This document shows, piece after piece, positions 1 to 8,101 of a stretch of DNA of 64,000 nt. The notes under the pieces are model-generated. The model did no database searches. It was given only the letters and a program-made list of their open reading frames with translations, and was not told the origin of the DNA. Every line of letters begins with the position of its first letter. Within the stretch, counting starts at the first letter, position 1. Location of the stretch: contig NZ_SJSK01000004.1 of NCBI RefSeq assembly GCF_004331645.1, positions 310,001 to 374,000 of the forward strand, written 5' to 3'. The position numbers and the translations under genes are program-made. The stretch comes from Pedobacter frigiditerrae. Lineage in GTDB: Bacteria; Bacteroidota; Bacteroidia; Sphingobacteriales; Sphingobacteriaceae.

Positions 1-72
1 TTTTTCTATCAGCGTTGGGCTGGAATGGCAAATGGTGTTTTTAAACAGTGCTTACGTTTGCTTAATAATTAA
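1..72 (+). CDS. 3' end of an unidentified gene cut by the window edge
   Basis: Frame 1 is open from the first base to a TAA at 70-72 and encodes 23 residues ending in KQCLRLLNN. The reading looks protein-like (RWAGMANGV), but it is too short to assign to a family. The reading frame presumably continues to the left of the window. It could also be a chance open frame. Confidence 0.35.
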   Translation, partial: FFYQRWAGMANGVFKQCLRLLNN

Positions 73-171
73 AAACAATGTTTTTTAACGATAAATATTA
101 ATGCCTAAATACATTTTTTTAACCTGCAGTTTAAATCAATTAGTTGCTTTAAATTATCAGTATTTAAGTAT

Positions 172-179
172 TACTTTTG
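172..179 (+). promoter_or_regulatory. Bacteroidota -7 box (TACTTTTG)
   Basis: TACTTTTG matches the Bacteroidota -7 consensus TAnnTTTG and lies 22 bases before the start codon at 202. The -33 region (CTTTAA around 147-152) is only a weak match to TTTG. Confidence 0.45.
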
Positions 180-201
180 GCTGCTTATAAAAAAAATACC
201 T

Positions 202-717
202 ATGAAAAAAATTTTTACAGGCTTCCTGATACTATCAGCAAGCTACATTAATGTAAGTGCACAAACAGATGCTTACAAAGGAAAAAAAGATTTAAGGTAC
301 CATATTGGTGCAAATTTACAAAAACTGGGAACTGGTATAATAACCTCTTTAGATTACGGTCTTGGCGAAAGTTTTTCTATCGGTGCCCAAGCCGGGTACA
401 CTTTAGGTGTTAAAAAGATATCAGGACTAGACAAGGCAGGATTTGGTGATCGATTTGATTTAAAAGCTAGGTTCACTGCCAATCTTGGCAGTGTAATTGG
501 TTTGCCCTCAAATATTGATGTTTACCCAGGTTTAAATTTAGGTTTAAAAAACTTTGGGGGCCATGTTGGAGGAAGAGTTTTCTTTTCTAAGGGTTTCGGA
601 CTTTTTACAGAAGCACAGTTCCCAATTGCAAAGTACAACTCAGATGCTAGTAATTATGAAAAATTGAATAACCAATTTTCATTTAACCTAGGTGTTGCCT
701 TCGATTTAGGAAAATAA
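202..717 (+). CDS. secreted small outer-membrane beta-barrel-like protein
   Basis: The 171-residue protein has a signal peptide (residues 1-21, ending VSAQ). The mature part alternates polar and aromatic or glycine-rich segments (SLDYGLGESFSIGAQAGY, LNLGLKNFGGHVGG) and ends in a strand (FNLGVAFDLGK), as expected of an 8-strand type barrel. It resembles small Bacteroidota barrel families such as DUF6646, but I cannot assign one firmly. It is monocistronic: a -7 box lies just upstream and a strong hairpin terminator follows at 746. Function unknown. Confidence 0.8.
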   Translation: MKKIFTGFLILSASYINVSAQTDAYKGKKDLRYHIGANLQKLGTGIITSLDYGLGESFSIGAQAGYTLGVKKISGLDKAGFGDRFDLKARFTANLGSVIGLPSNIDVYPGLNLGLKNFGGHVGGRVFFSKGFGLFTEAQFPIAKYNSDASNYEKLNNQFSFNLGVAFDLGK

Positions 718-745
718 AGAAACATTTTAACTTAACACATTGATA

Positions 746-780
746 ATCATCCTCAAGTTATATTGAGGATGATTTTTTTT
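746..780 (+). terminator. Rho-independent terminator
   Basis: A perfect 11-bp stem (ATCATCCTCAA / TTGAGGATGAT) with a 6-base loop is followed by a run of T. It lies 29 bases after the stop of the barrel gene at 202-717. Confidence 0.9.
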
Positions 781-888
781 ATCTTGATTTCCAATAGATT
801 AACTTATTTTTCAGTTACAAAACTAAAATAATAGTTATTATTTGTTTTTTTATTATTATCATTGATATACACAAAAAACAACACACAA

Positions 889-1509
889 ATGAAATCTAAA
901 CTATTAATCATGGGCGTATTATGCGCCACCGCGTTCACAGCTAACGCACAAACAAAAGGCACTAATGCTTTAAGCTTTGGAGTAAATGTAAATACAGAAA
1001 AGTACAAAAGTCCTGGGGGAGAAAATGAAACAAAGGTAAATTCTTATTCAATTGGTTATGGCAATTTCATTAAGGATAATACGAAAATTGGTTTTGATCT
1101 AAATTATTCAAAATCCGAAAATTCGAATGGCATTTACAATAGTGACATAAAGAACTACGGGGGTAATTTAACTTATCAAAAATATTTTCCTCTTGTAAAA
1201 ACCTTATTTGCCTATGCGGGTGGACGAGGAGGCTATAACTATGGAAAACAAGAAAATACCAGCCCATCTCAAGTGACAGCATATACTAGCAATACTTATA
1301 ATGTTGGTGCATTTGGAGGTATAACTTGGTTTCTATCAAAGAGATTTGCATTTGAAACTAGTTTATTATCTGCAAATGCTAGTTATACTAAAACAGAGCA
1401 AAAAGAGAATTCATCAGGCAATACATTTGATTATAAACGCACTTCTTTTAATTTAAGCAGCGAAGGTTTTATTAATAATCTAGGTTTTAAGATTTATATC
1501 TTATTTTAA
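889..1509 (+). CDS. secreted outer-membrane beta-barrel-like protein
   Basis: The chosen ATG at 889 starts a clean signal peptide (MKSKLLIMGVLCATAFTANAQ). An upstream TTG at 862 would add nine polar residues before it and is rejected. The 206-residue protein has alternating beta-strand pattern, Gly/Tyr/Asn-rich segments and a C-terminal strand ending in aromatic Phe (GFKIYILF), typical of outer-membrane barrels. Its signal peptide and overall plan closely resemble the product of 4295-4942 (both contain L-I-M-x-x-L-C-A), so the two are probably paralogs that flank the large surface protein at 1626. Exact role unknown. Confidence 0.85.
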   Translation: MKSKLLIMGVLCATAFTANAQTKGTNALSFGVNVNTEKYKSPGGENETKVNSYSIGYGNFIKDNTKIGFDLNYSKSENSNGIYNSDIKNYGGNLTYQKYFPLVKTLFAYAGGRGGYNYGKQENTSPSQVTAYTSNTYNVGAFGGITWFLSKRFAFETSLLSANASYTKTEQKENSSGNTFDYKRTSFNLSSEGFINNLGFKIYILF

Positions 1510-1526
1510 TTTTCAACAACCACAAC

Positions 1527-1568
1527 AAAGCCGCTGTATTCGATAAATCAGCGAATCAGCGGCTTTTT
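1527..1568 (+). terminator. Rho-independent terminator
   Basis: AAAGCCGCTG (1527-1536) pairs with CAGCGGCTTT (1557-1566), followed by further T residues. It lies 17 bases after the stop of the gene at 889-1509. Confidence 0.85.
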
Positions 1569-1625
1569 ATTCCCGATTTATACTTCTCTAAATAAATCGT
1601 ATTTTAGTTTCACAATCACTAATGA

Positions 1626-4154
1626 ATGCTGAAACATCGACATCTACTACTTTTGTTTTCTCTTTTTTTGCTTACTAGCTTAAATGAATTCAGCTATGCG
1701 CAAACAAATGAGCTTAACTCAAAAATTATCAATGAATACGATAAGATTAGAGAAATAGCGCCAAGAGAGAAGCTATACATCCATTTCGATAAATCTATTT
1801 ATTTACCAGTAGATACAATTTGGTTTAAGGGTTACTTAGTAAATACAACGTTAAATAATTCCTCAGCAATTAGCGGCTTAATTTATACAGAGTTGATTAA
1901 TGCAGATGGTGAAGTTGTGCAAACCCTAGCATTGCCTACCATTCTAGGATTAACTTGGGGAGCATTTCCTCTTAAGGAAGAAACTTATCCGCCAGGCAAT
2001 TATACCTTTAGAGCCTATACCAATTGGATGCAAAATTTTGGGGACACCTATATATTTAAAAAAGAAATTAAAATTTTAAACCTCGATGCCGATCAACAAG
2101 CTATAACTCAAAACGGAAAAAACGCTTCGAAGAAAAACATAACTAACCAGCTAACAAATACAAGAAATAAGCAAGAAATAGATATTCAATTTTTACCAGA
2201 GGGAGGCTCTTGGATTGCTGACCTACCTCAAAAAATGGCTTTTAAAGCAATTGATAAATCAGGAAAAGGCATTAAGATTAATGGAGAAATTTTCGATTCT
2301 AAACAAAATAAGGTTACCGATTTCAAGTCCAACACACTGGGAATGGGCTATTTCACTATGTTTCCTAAACTAGATGAAACTTACACTGCAAAAGTTAACT
2401 TTCAGAATGGTTTAGCAACAAAAAATCTTCCAAAAGCCACTGCAAAAGGTACAATCATAGCACTTCGAAGTAGTAAGAAATCTGATTCACTAATAATTAC
2501 CGTAGCTTCCAGTTTATCAAACCAGCCGTTAACATTAATTGGACAATCAAGAGGGGTAATATGCTTTACAGCTAACATCAATGCTAATGATGTTGGAAGA
2601 ACAGTAAGAATAACTAAAGATATTTTCCCAACAGGTGTTTCTCAAATTTTGTTATTGGATGATAAAAAACAAATTCTAAATGAAAGAAACTTCTTCCTTA
2701 ACCTCAATGATGAGTTAAAGGTCAATATCTCATCAAGCTCTTTAACCTATAATGTAAGAGACAGCATTCCGATTCACTTAAAAGTTTCAGACTATTTAAA
2801 TAATCCTGTAGAGGCTTCTTTTTCAATAGCAGTTACCGATGATAATCAGGTATTAAAAGATAGTCTAAGTGAGAATAACATTCTAACTTATCTACTAATG
2901 ACTTCAGATTTAAAAGGTGAAGTAGAAAACCCAGGATATTATTTTCAAAACCAAAGTGATGAAATATATAATGATTTAGACGCCTTAATGTTAACACAAG
3001 GATGGGTAAGTTACAATTGGGACATTACCAAAAAACCACTTTTAAAAGCCGAAAAAGAGTACACAATCAGCGGAAGAATCATTAACATAATGAACAAACC
3101 TAGTCCTCATGCAAAAATCATTTTATTGGGCAAGAATAAAACAACGATGATGTTAGATACATTGACAAACCAAAACGGCGAATTTGTATTTGATAAGCTA
3201 CCTCTTATGGATAGTGCTTCGTTTGTTATCCAAGCACTAAACGCTAAAGGAAAAAAAGGAACATTGGGAATTACTGTAAATGAGTTTGTAAGGGCTCCAT
3301 TTATACTACCAAAGAAAAGCTACATTGAAAATAACGAAGTTATAGATAGTATTGTTGCCCAACAAATTGATGCGAAAAATGAGGTTTATAAAGCAGCATT
3401 AAAAAGTGGCATTTCTTTAAGAGAGGTTAAAATAACAGGCAAAAAAATAATTAGGGGTTCTAAAAATTTAAATGGTGCTGGTGAAGCTTCTCAAACTTTA
3501 ACTGAAGAAAACCTAAGCCAGATTCCTAAAAAATCACTTTATGATGCCTTAGCAGAAAAAGTAAAGGGGTTTAGAGAAGGCATGCGAAGAAAATCTAATA
3601 TCAGAGATTATTTTGTAAATGGAGATTTGGCAAGATTTATTTTTGATGGAGTTGAAATAGATTTTTTCTTCTCACCAACAGGATCACCTGGTGGAGATGA
3701 ATATTATCATTTTGTTAAAGGATTTCTAGATTATTATAATGCAGAAGATATTAGAGGTATTGAAGTTTTGTCTAACGGTTATTCATTCAGATATAAGAAT
3801 CAGTTCATGGAGCCTTTAGATGATAAAACATACTCATTTATCGAAATTACCACTAAAACAGGAGCTGGTCCCTTTTTAAAAAAATCAGCAAATATGTATC
3901 TCATTAAGCCATTAAATTATGGTAATAATAAGGTTTTTTATAGTCCGAAATATAATAGCACAAATAAAAAAGAAAAACTACCAGATTACAGATCTACCAT
4001 TTATTGGAACCCGAATGTTTTAACTAATGTTAATGGAGAAGCTGATGTTTCTTTCTTTTCCGCCGATAAAAAAGGAACATATACCGTGTGGATTGAAGGT
4101 ATAGATACTAAAGGCGGATTGGGTTTGAGAAGGATGAGGTTAACCATAAAATAA
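1626..4154 (+). CDS. large secreted MG2-like / TonB-plug-like surface protein
   Basis: 842 residues. A signal peptide (to about residue 26, SYAQ) is followed by a region resembling macroglobulin MG2 domains (about 45-155, including KLYIHFDKSIYLPVDTIWFK). The middle holds further beta-sandwich segments and a carboxypeptidase-regulatory-like fold around 480-560. A TonB-receptor plug-like domain sits near 600-720 (LREVKITGK, later IRGIEVLS). There is no 22-strand receptor barrel: the protein ends soon after a macroglobulin-like VNGEADVSFFSAD segment. Proteins with this layout occur across Bacteroidota, probably as periplasmic or outer-membrane-associated components; the ligand is unknown. The ATG at 1626 is preferred over the out-of-frame ATG at 1622. 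Confidence 0.8.
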   Translation: MLKHRHLLLLFSLFLLTSLNEFSYAQTNELNSKIINEYDKIREIAPREKLYIHFDKSIYLPVDTIWFKGYLVNTTLNNSSAISGLIYTELINADGEVVQTLALPTILGLTWGAFPLKEETYPPGNYTFRAYTNWMQNFGDTYIFKKEIKILNLDADQQAITQNGKNASKKNITNQLTNTRNKQEIDIQFLPEGGSWIADLPQKMAFKAIDKSGKGIKINGEIFDSKQNKVTDFKSNTLGMGYFTMFPKLDETYTAKVNFQNGLATKNLPKATAKGTIIALRSSKKSDSLIITVASSLSNQPLTLIGQSRGVICFTANINANDVGRTVRITKDIFPTGVSQILLLDDKKQILNERNFFLNLNDELKVNISSSSLTYNVRDSIPIHLKVSDYLNNPVEASFSIAVTDDNQVLKDSLSENNILTYLLMTSDLKGEVENPGYYFQNQSDEIYNDLDALMLTQGWVSYNWDITKKPLLKAEKEYTISGRIINIMNKPSPHAKIILLGKNKTTMMLDTLTNQNGEFVFDKLPLMDSASFVIQALNAKGKKGTLGITVNEFVRAPFILPKKSYIENNEVIDSIVAQQIDAKNEVYKAALKSGISLREVKITGKKIIRGSKNLNGAGEASQTLTEENLSQIPKKSLYDALAEKVKGFREGMRRKSNIRDYFVNGDLARFIFDGVEIDFFFSPTGSPGGDEYYHFVKGFLDYYNAEDIRGIEVLSNGYSFRYKNQFMEPLDDKTYSFIEITTKTGAGPFLKKSANMYLIKPLNYGNNKVFYSPKYNSTNKKEKLPDYRSTIYWNPNVLTNVNGEADVSFFSADKKGTYTVWIEGIDTKGGLGLRRMRLTIK

Positions 4155-4294
4155 AATCGAACATTTAATTTAGGTTTACAAAAAAGCTTCCATATTACCT
4201 GTATATCAATAATTTATAAAAAAAATATTACACGTAGACTATTGCATCTTTTATGAATATTGTTTAATATTGATTACACACAAATTAAATCGAT

Positions 4295-4942
4295 ATGAAA
4301 ATTAAATTCCTTATCATGGCTACGCTATGTGCCATCGGATTTGTAACACATGCGCAAATCCAAAAAGGCTTAACAATTGGTGGCTTAAGTTTAAGCTTTG
4401 GCACTACAGACCAAAATTCAAATGCCACGAGGTTAAATTCCTTTGCCATTAATCCCCGAATTGGATATTTTATAAACAATAACCTTTCACTTGGAATGGA
4501 GTTTAATTATAACATATCAAAACTTAATGGAGAATTTTATGATTATTTTGACACCAACACAAATTCAATACAAAGTAGCTTTGGTTTCAAAGAAGAGAAT
4601 TTTGGGCTATCTCCATTTGCTCGATATTACATCCATATTAAAGAAAACTTTAAATTTTTCGGCCAGGCTAATTTAACTTTTCAAATTAACAGCTATAAAA
4701 ACATAGATGATACTGGGTATTTATATAGAACTGATTATACCTTTAAAGGTTTTGGAGCAAGCTTGAGCCCAGGCTTTGCATTTTTGCCATCTAGAAAGTG
4801 GGATATTGAGTTATCGTTTCCTTTAATTGGCTATTTTAACGAAAGAGGTACTAACCAAGATTATCATTTTAGAAGAACTAGGAACATACAACTAGTGCTT
4901 GATAATTTTACCCCAGCATTTGGTGTAAATTTTCACTTTTAA
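4295..4942 (+). CDS. secreted outer-membrane beta-barrel-like protein (paralog of 889-1509)
   Basis: 215 residues with a signal peptide (MKIKFLIMATLCAIGFVTHAQ) nearly superimposable on that of the gene at 889. The mature chain is strand-rich (ISYFINNNLSLGMEFNYN-type segments) and ends in an aromatic terminal strand (FGVNFHF), consistent with an outer-membrane barrel. The gene is transcribed alone and converges on the M28 peptidase gene, sharing a bidirectional hairpin with it. Function unknown; structural or porin-like roles are guesses. Confidence 0.85.
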   Translation: MKIKFLIMATLCAIGFVTHAQIQKGLTIGGLSLSFGTTDQNSNATRLNSFAINPRIGYFINNNLSLGMEFNYNISKLNGEFYDYFDTNTNSIQSSFGFKEENFGLSPFARYYIHIKENFKFFGQANLTFQINSYKNIDDTGYLYRTDYTFKGFGASLSPGFAFLPSRKWDIELSFPLIGYFNERGTNQDYHFRRTRNIQLVLDNFTPAFGVNFHF

Positions 4943-4965
4943 GCATTACTAAACTTCTATTATCA

Positions 4966-5000
4966 ATTAGCTAATTAGCACATTTTGCTAATTAGCTAAT
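4966..5000. terminator. bidirectional hairpin terminator between convergent genes
   Basis: A perfect 15-bp inverted repeat (arms 4966-4980 and 4986-5000, core TTAGCTAATTAGCA) with a 5-base loop lies between the convergent stops at 4942 and 5004. It is AT-rich and lacks long T tracts, so termination efficiency is uncertain. Confidence 0.65.
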
Positions 5001-5003
5001 ATT

Positions 5004-6659
5004 TTACTTCATACTTTTCTCACGTATCGCTTTAAATTCACTTCCTTCTTTCCAGCTTGGAAAAGTTGTTTCGTTACTTAAGCGATAACCAACACTAAAC
5101 AACAATCTTAAATCTTCTACCATACCAGAAAAATCCCATTTGGCAGGTTCAAAATTATCCGCTGGTGCGTGATAACGATTAGTTGTATAATCTTCTTTTT
5201 GAGCTTTACCCCAAGCTAAACCTTTGGCAACATTATCATCTCCAGTTTCTGTGTATAACGCTGGGATACCAACTTTCGCAAAATTAAAATGGTCTGACCT
5301 AAAGTAATATCCAGCCGATGGGTTTGAATCTTTAACCACAACCCTACCTTGTTTTTTAGCCGCTTCTACTAAATAATCTTCCAATTCAGATTGTCCAAAA
5401 CCAACTGCAATAATGTCCTTGGTTTTTCCATTAGCTTGCATTGCATCTATATTGATATTTGCTACTGTTTTATTTACAGGAACCAAGGGATGAGACCCAT
5501 AATATTCTGAGCCCAACAAGCCCTGCTCCTCTGCAGTTACAGATAAAAATAGTATTGAACGTTCTGGCAGTATCTTAGCTTTTTTAAAGGCTTCAGCTAA
5601 TACTAATAAAGCCGCCGTCCCTGTTGCATTATCCACGGCACCGTTATAAATCGAATCGCCATTTACGGCTTCTCCTTTACCTAAATGATCCCAGTGTCCA
5701 GAATAAATGATATACTCATCAGCTCTTTTAGTTCCGGGTAATACAGCTGCCACATTGTGGGATATAGATTTTTTAATTGTGTTGTTAATGGTAGTTGATA
5801 CATTTAATCCTAAATCAACAGCCTTAAAACCTTTTTTACCTGCTTGAAACATTAAATCAGCGGATTTACCTGCCATTCTAAACATCGCTTTTGCTACATC
5901 TTGTGTAATCCATCCCTCCATTAAAGCTCTCGATTTATTACCGTCAGCAGATTCTAGATATAACTTAGACTTAGACCACCCACTTCTAACCACTGCCCAA
6001 GGATAACTTGCTGCCTTATCTTCGTGAATGATAATGACGCCTGTTGCCCCTTGACGAGCTGCTTCTTCAAACTTATAAGTCCAACGCCCGTAATAAGTCA
6101 TTGTTTTACCTTTAAACAAGGTTGAATCAGAAAACCCTGGATCATTTACCATTACCACTACGGTTTTTCCTTTTACATCTAAACCTTCGTAATCATTCCA
6201 TTTATATTCTGGAGCAACAATTCCATATCCAGCGAAAACCATTTCAGAGTTTTCTACCTTTACTTGTTCGGTTACATGACGAGTTGCGCCAACAAAATCG
6301 TCTAAAAACTTCAAACTCTTAATACCAAGTCCTTTGGTTGTTTTAATGGTTAAATCACTTGGAGTAGATTTAATATCGACCATTGGTACATCTTGAAAAT
6401 AACTTTCTCCATTACCAGGCTTTAGTCCTAGCTTCTTAAATTCTCCTTCTAAGTAATTGATAGTTTTGGTTTCGCCGTCAGTAAAGGGTTTTCTTCCTTC
6501 AAAATCATCTGATGCTAAAACGGCAATATGTTTTGAAAAAGCAGTGTCATTGATTGTTTTTAAGGCTATAGAATCTGCCACATCTGAACCTGATTGTGAT
6601 GATTGACATGATGAAAAATAAACTGTTACAGCTAGCAAGCCTAATATTTTGCGATACAT
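5004..6659 (-). CDS. M28-family aminopeptidase lipoprotein with PA domain
   Basis: 551 residues. A lipoprotein signal peptide places the acylated cysteine at residue 18 (YFSSC). A protease-associated domain around 130-260 interrupts the fold. The M28 zinc ligands are all visible: HWD in GHWDHLG (about 320), D in VDNATG, the EE pair in TAEEQG (about 375), D in NINIDAM, and H in RSDHFNF (about 470). Members remove N-terminal amino acids from peptides, here presumably at the cell envelope. The gene follows fsr on the minus strand with a terminator-like hairpin between them, so it probably has its own promoter. Confidence 0.93.
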   Translation of the reverse strand: MYRKILGLLAVTVYFSSCQSSQSGSDVADSIALKTINDTAFSKHIAVLASDDFEGRKPFTDGETKTINYLEGEFKKLGLKPGNGESYFQDVPMVDIKSTPSDLTIKTTKGLGIKSLKFLDDFVGATRHVTEQVKVENSEMVFAGYGIVAPEYKWNDYEGLDVKGKTVVVMVNDPGFSDSTLFKGKTMTYYGRWTYKFEEAARQGATGVIIIHEDKAASYPWAVVRSGWSKSKLYLESADGNKSRALMEGWITQDVAKAMFRMAGKSADLMFQAGKKGFKAVDLGLNVSTTINNTIKKSISHNVAAVLPGTKRADEYIIYSGHWDHLGKGEAVNGDSIYNGAVDNATGTAALLVLAEAFKKAKILPERSILFLSVTAEEQGLLGSEYYGSHPLVPVNKTVANINIDAMQANGKTKDIIAVGFGQSELEDYLVEAAKKQGRVVVKDSNPSAGYYFRSDHFNFAKVGIPALYTETGDDNVAKGLAWGKAQKEDYTTNRYHAPADNFEPAKWDFSGMVEDLRLLFSVGYRLSNETTFPSWKEGSEFKAIREKSMK

Positions 6660-6704
6660 AAATTAGTGTTAGGTGAATAGTTGAAGTTAAAGAAATAAAT
6701 TCAT

Positions 6705-6732
6705 AAAAAAACCGCTGCCCTTGCAACGGTTC
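6705..6732 (-). terminator. Rho-independent terminator of the MFS gene
   Basis: Read on the minus strand, ACCGTTGC pairs with GCAGCGGT (one G-T wobble) around a short loop and is followed by a run of T. It lies about 50 bases after the stop of the gene at 6783-7997. Confidence 0.8.
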
Positions 6733-6782
6733 TATTATCGTTTTCAATACAAATCAACAATCTACTTGATATTAATGTTCGA

Positions 6783-7997
6783 TTAGGCTTTTTTAGTAGT
6801 AGAAATATTTGGCAAAAATGCCGTTAACAAACCTATTAATGGTAAAAATGCACAAACATTATAAACGTAAGTGATACTAGTCGAATCGGCCAATTTACCT
6901 AATAAAGCCGAGCCAATTCCTCCCATACCAAAGGCAAAGCCGAAGAATAATCCTGCAACCAAACCTACCTTTCCAGGGATTAATTCTTGAGCATATACCA
7001 ATATTGCCGAAAAAGCTGAAGCTAAAATTATTCCGATAGGAACAATTAAAACACCAGTCCAGAATAGATTAGCGTGTGGCAATAACAATGCAAATGGTGC
7101 AGTACCCAATATCGAAGCCCATATTACGTATTTACGTCCAATTTTATCACCAACTGGTCCTCCAATCAATGTTCCAGCTGCAACAGAGAAAAGAAATACA
7201 AATAAATAAACCTGCGAAGTTTGAACAGACACATGGAATTTCTGAATTAGATAAAAAGTGAAATAGCTGGTTAGGCTAGCCATATAAAAGTATTTCGAGA
7301 AAATCAAGATCAATAAAATTGAAATAGAGAAAATAACTCTTTTCTTACTTAAATTGTGTCCTAAAGTTTTGGCTTGGATTTTAACTCTTTCACTTAATCT
7401 TACTAAATAACCTTTGTACCAATTACCAACATAAGTTAAAACCAAGATAGCCAATAATGCAATTAAGGAGAACCAGACTACACTAAACTGACCATAAGGA
7501 ACAATAATCCACGCAGCCAATAATGGTCCTAGTGAGCTTCCTGCATTACCACCCAATTGAAAAACAGATTGCGCCAAGCCCCTTTTTCCGCCAGATGCGG
7601 CATGAGCCATTCTTGAGGCTTCTGGATGAAAAATTGAAGAACCTGTTCCAATTAAAGCCACAGCAAACAAAATCATATAAAAATTAGAAGATTGAGATAG
7701 CGTAATTAATCCTATTAAGGTAAAACCCATCCCCGTAGCTAATGAAAATGGTTGTGGCTTTTTATCTGTATACAAACCAACAAATGGTTGAAACAATGAA
7801 GCCGCCATTTGAAAGGTGAAAGTGATTAAACCTATTTGCGTAAAGCTTAAATGATAGCTATTTTTTATGATTGGATAAATTGCAGGTATTAAAGATTGTA
7901 TGGTATCATTTAATAGATGAGAAAAACTTAGGGCAAAAAGTATTGGAAAAACTGTTTGTTCAGCTAGTAATTTTGGAGATAGATTATTCATTTGCAT
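6783..7997 (-). CDS. fsr: MFS efflux transporter of the fosmidomycin-resistance (Fsr) type
   Basis: About 405 residues with the 12-helix pattern of the major facilitator superfamily. Family signatures of Fsr are clear: FSHLLNDTIQSLIPAIYP near the N-terminus, QIGLITFTFQ, SSIFHPEASR and GLAQSVFQLGGNAGSSLGP in the first half. Homologs export fosmidomycin and related compounds; the natural substrate here is unknown. The frame opens with a TTG at 8012, but that codon overlaps a -7 box (8010-8017), so the start is ATG at 7997 (MQMNN) or 7991 (MNN). Monocistronic between two terminators. Confidence 0.9.
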   Translation of the reverse strand: MQMNNLSPKLLAEQTVFPILFALSFSHLLNDTIQSLIPAIYPIIKNSYHLSFTQIGLITFTFQMAASLFQPFVGLYTDKKPQPFSLATGMGFTLIGLITLSQSSNFYMILFAVALIGTGSSIFHPEASRMAHAASGGKRGLAQSVFQLGGNAGSSLGPLLAAWIIVPYGQFSVVWFSLIALLAILVLTYVGNWYKGYLVRLSERVKIQAKTLGHNLSKKRVIFSISILLILIFSKYFYMASLTSYFTFYLIQKFHVSVQTSQVYLFVFLFSVAAGTLIGGPVGDKIGRKYVIWASILGTAPFALLLPHANLFWTGVLIVPIGIILASAFSAILVYAQELIPGKVGLVAGLFFGFAFGMGGIGSALLGKLADSTSITYVYNVCAFLPLIGLLTAFLPNISTTKKA

Positions 7998-8009
7998 TCG
8001 TTTATAGGG

Positions 8010-8017
8010 CAAATTTA
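8010..8017 (-). promoter_or_regulatory. -7 box (TAAATTTG) of the MFS gene
   Basis: On the minus strand TAAATTTG matches TAnnTTTG and ends 12 bases before ATG 7997. This gives a very short or absent 5' leader and decides against the TTG start at 8012. Confidence 0.55.
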
Positions 8018-8065
8018 GAAATTTAACTAAGTGAGAGAGTTTATGTTTCTACATAATTAAGTCAA

Positions 8066-8092
8066 ATAAAAAAGGCTCCAACTTGGAGCCTT
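8066..8092 (-). terminator. Rho-independent terminator of the S9 peptidase gene
   Basis: GGCTCCA (8074-8080) and TGGAGCC (8084-8090) form a 7-bp stem with a 3-base loop. On the minus strand it is followed by a run of T (the A tract 8068-8073). Confidence 0.9.
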
Positions 8093-8101
8093 GATTAGTT
8101 T

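Noticed and set aside
804..1007. 67-codon minus-strand open frame
   Set aside because: It is antisense to the barrel gene at 889 and has no conserved pattern.
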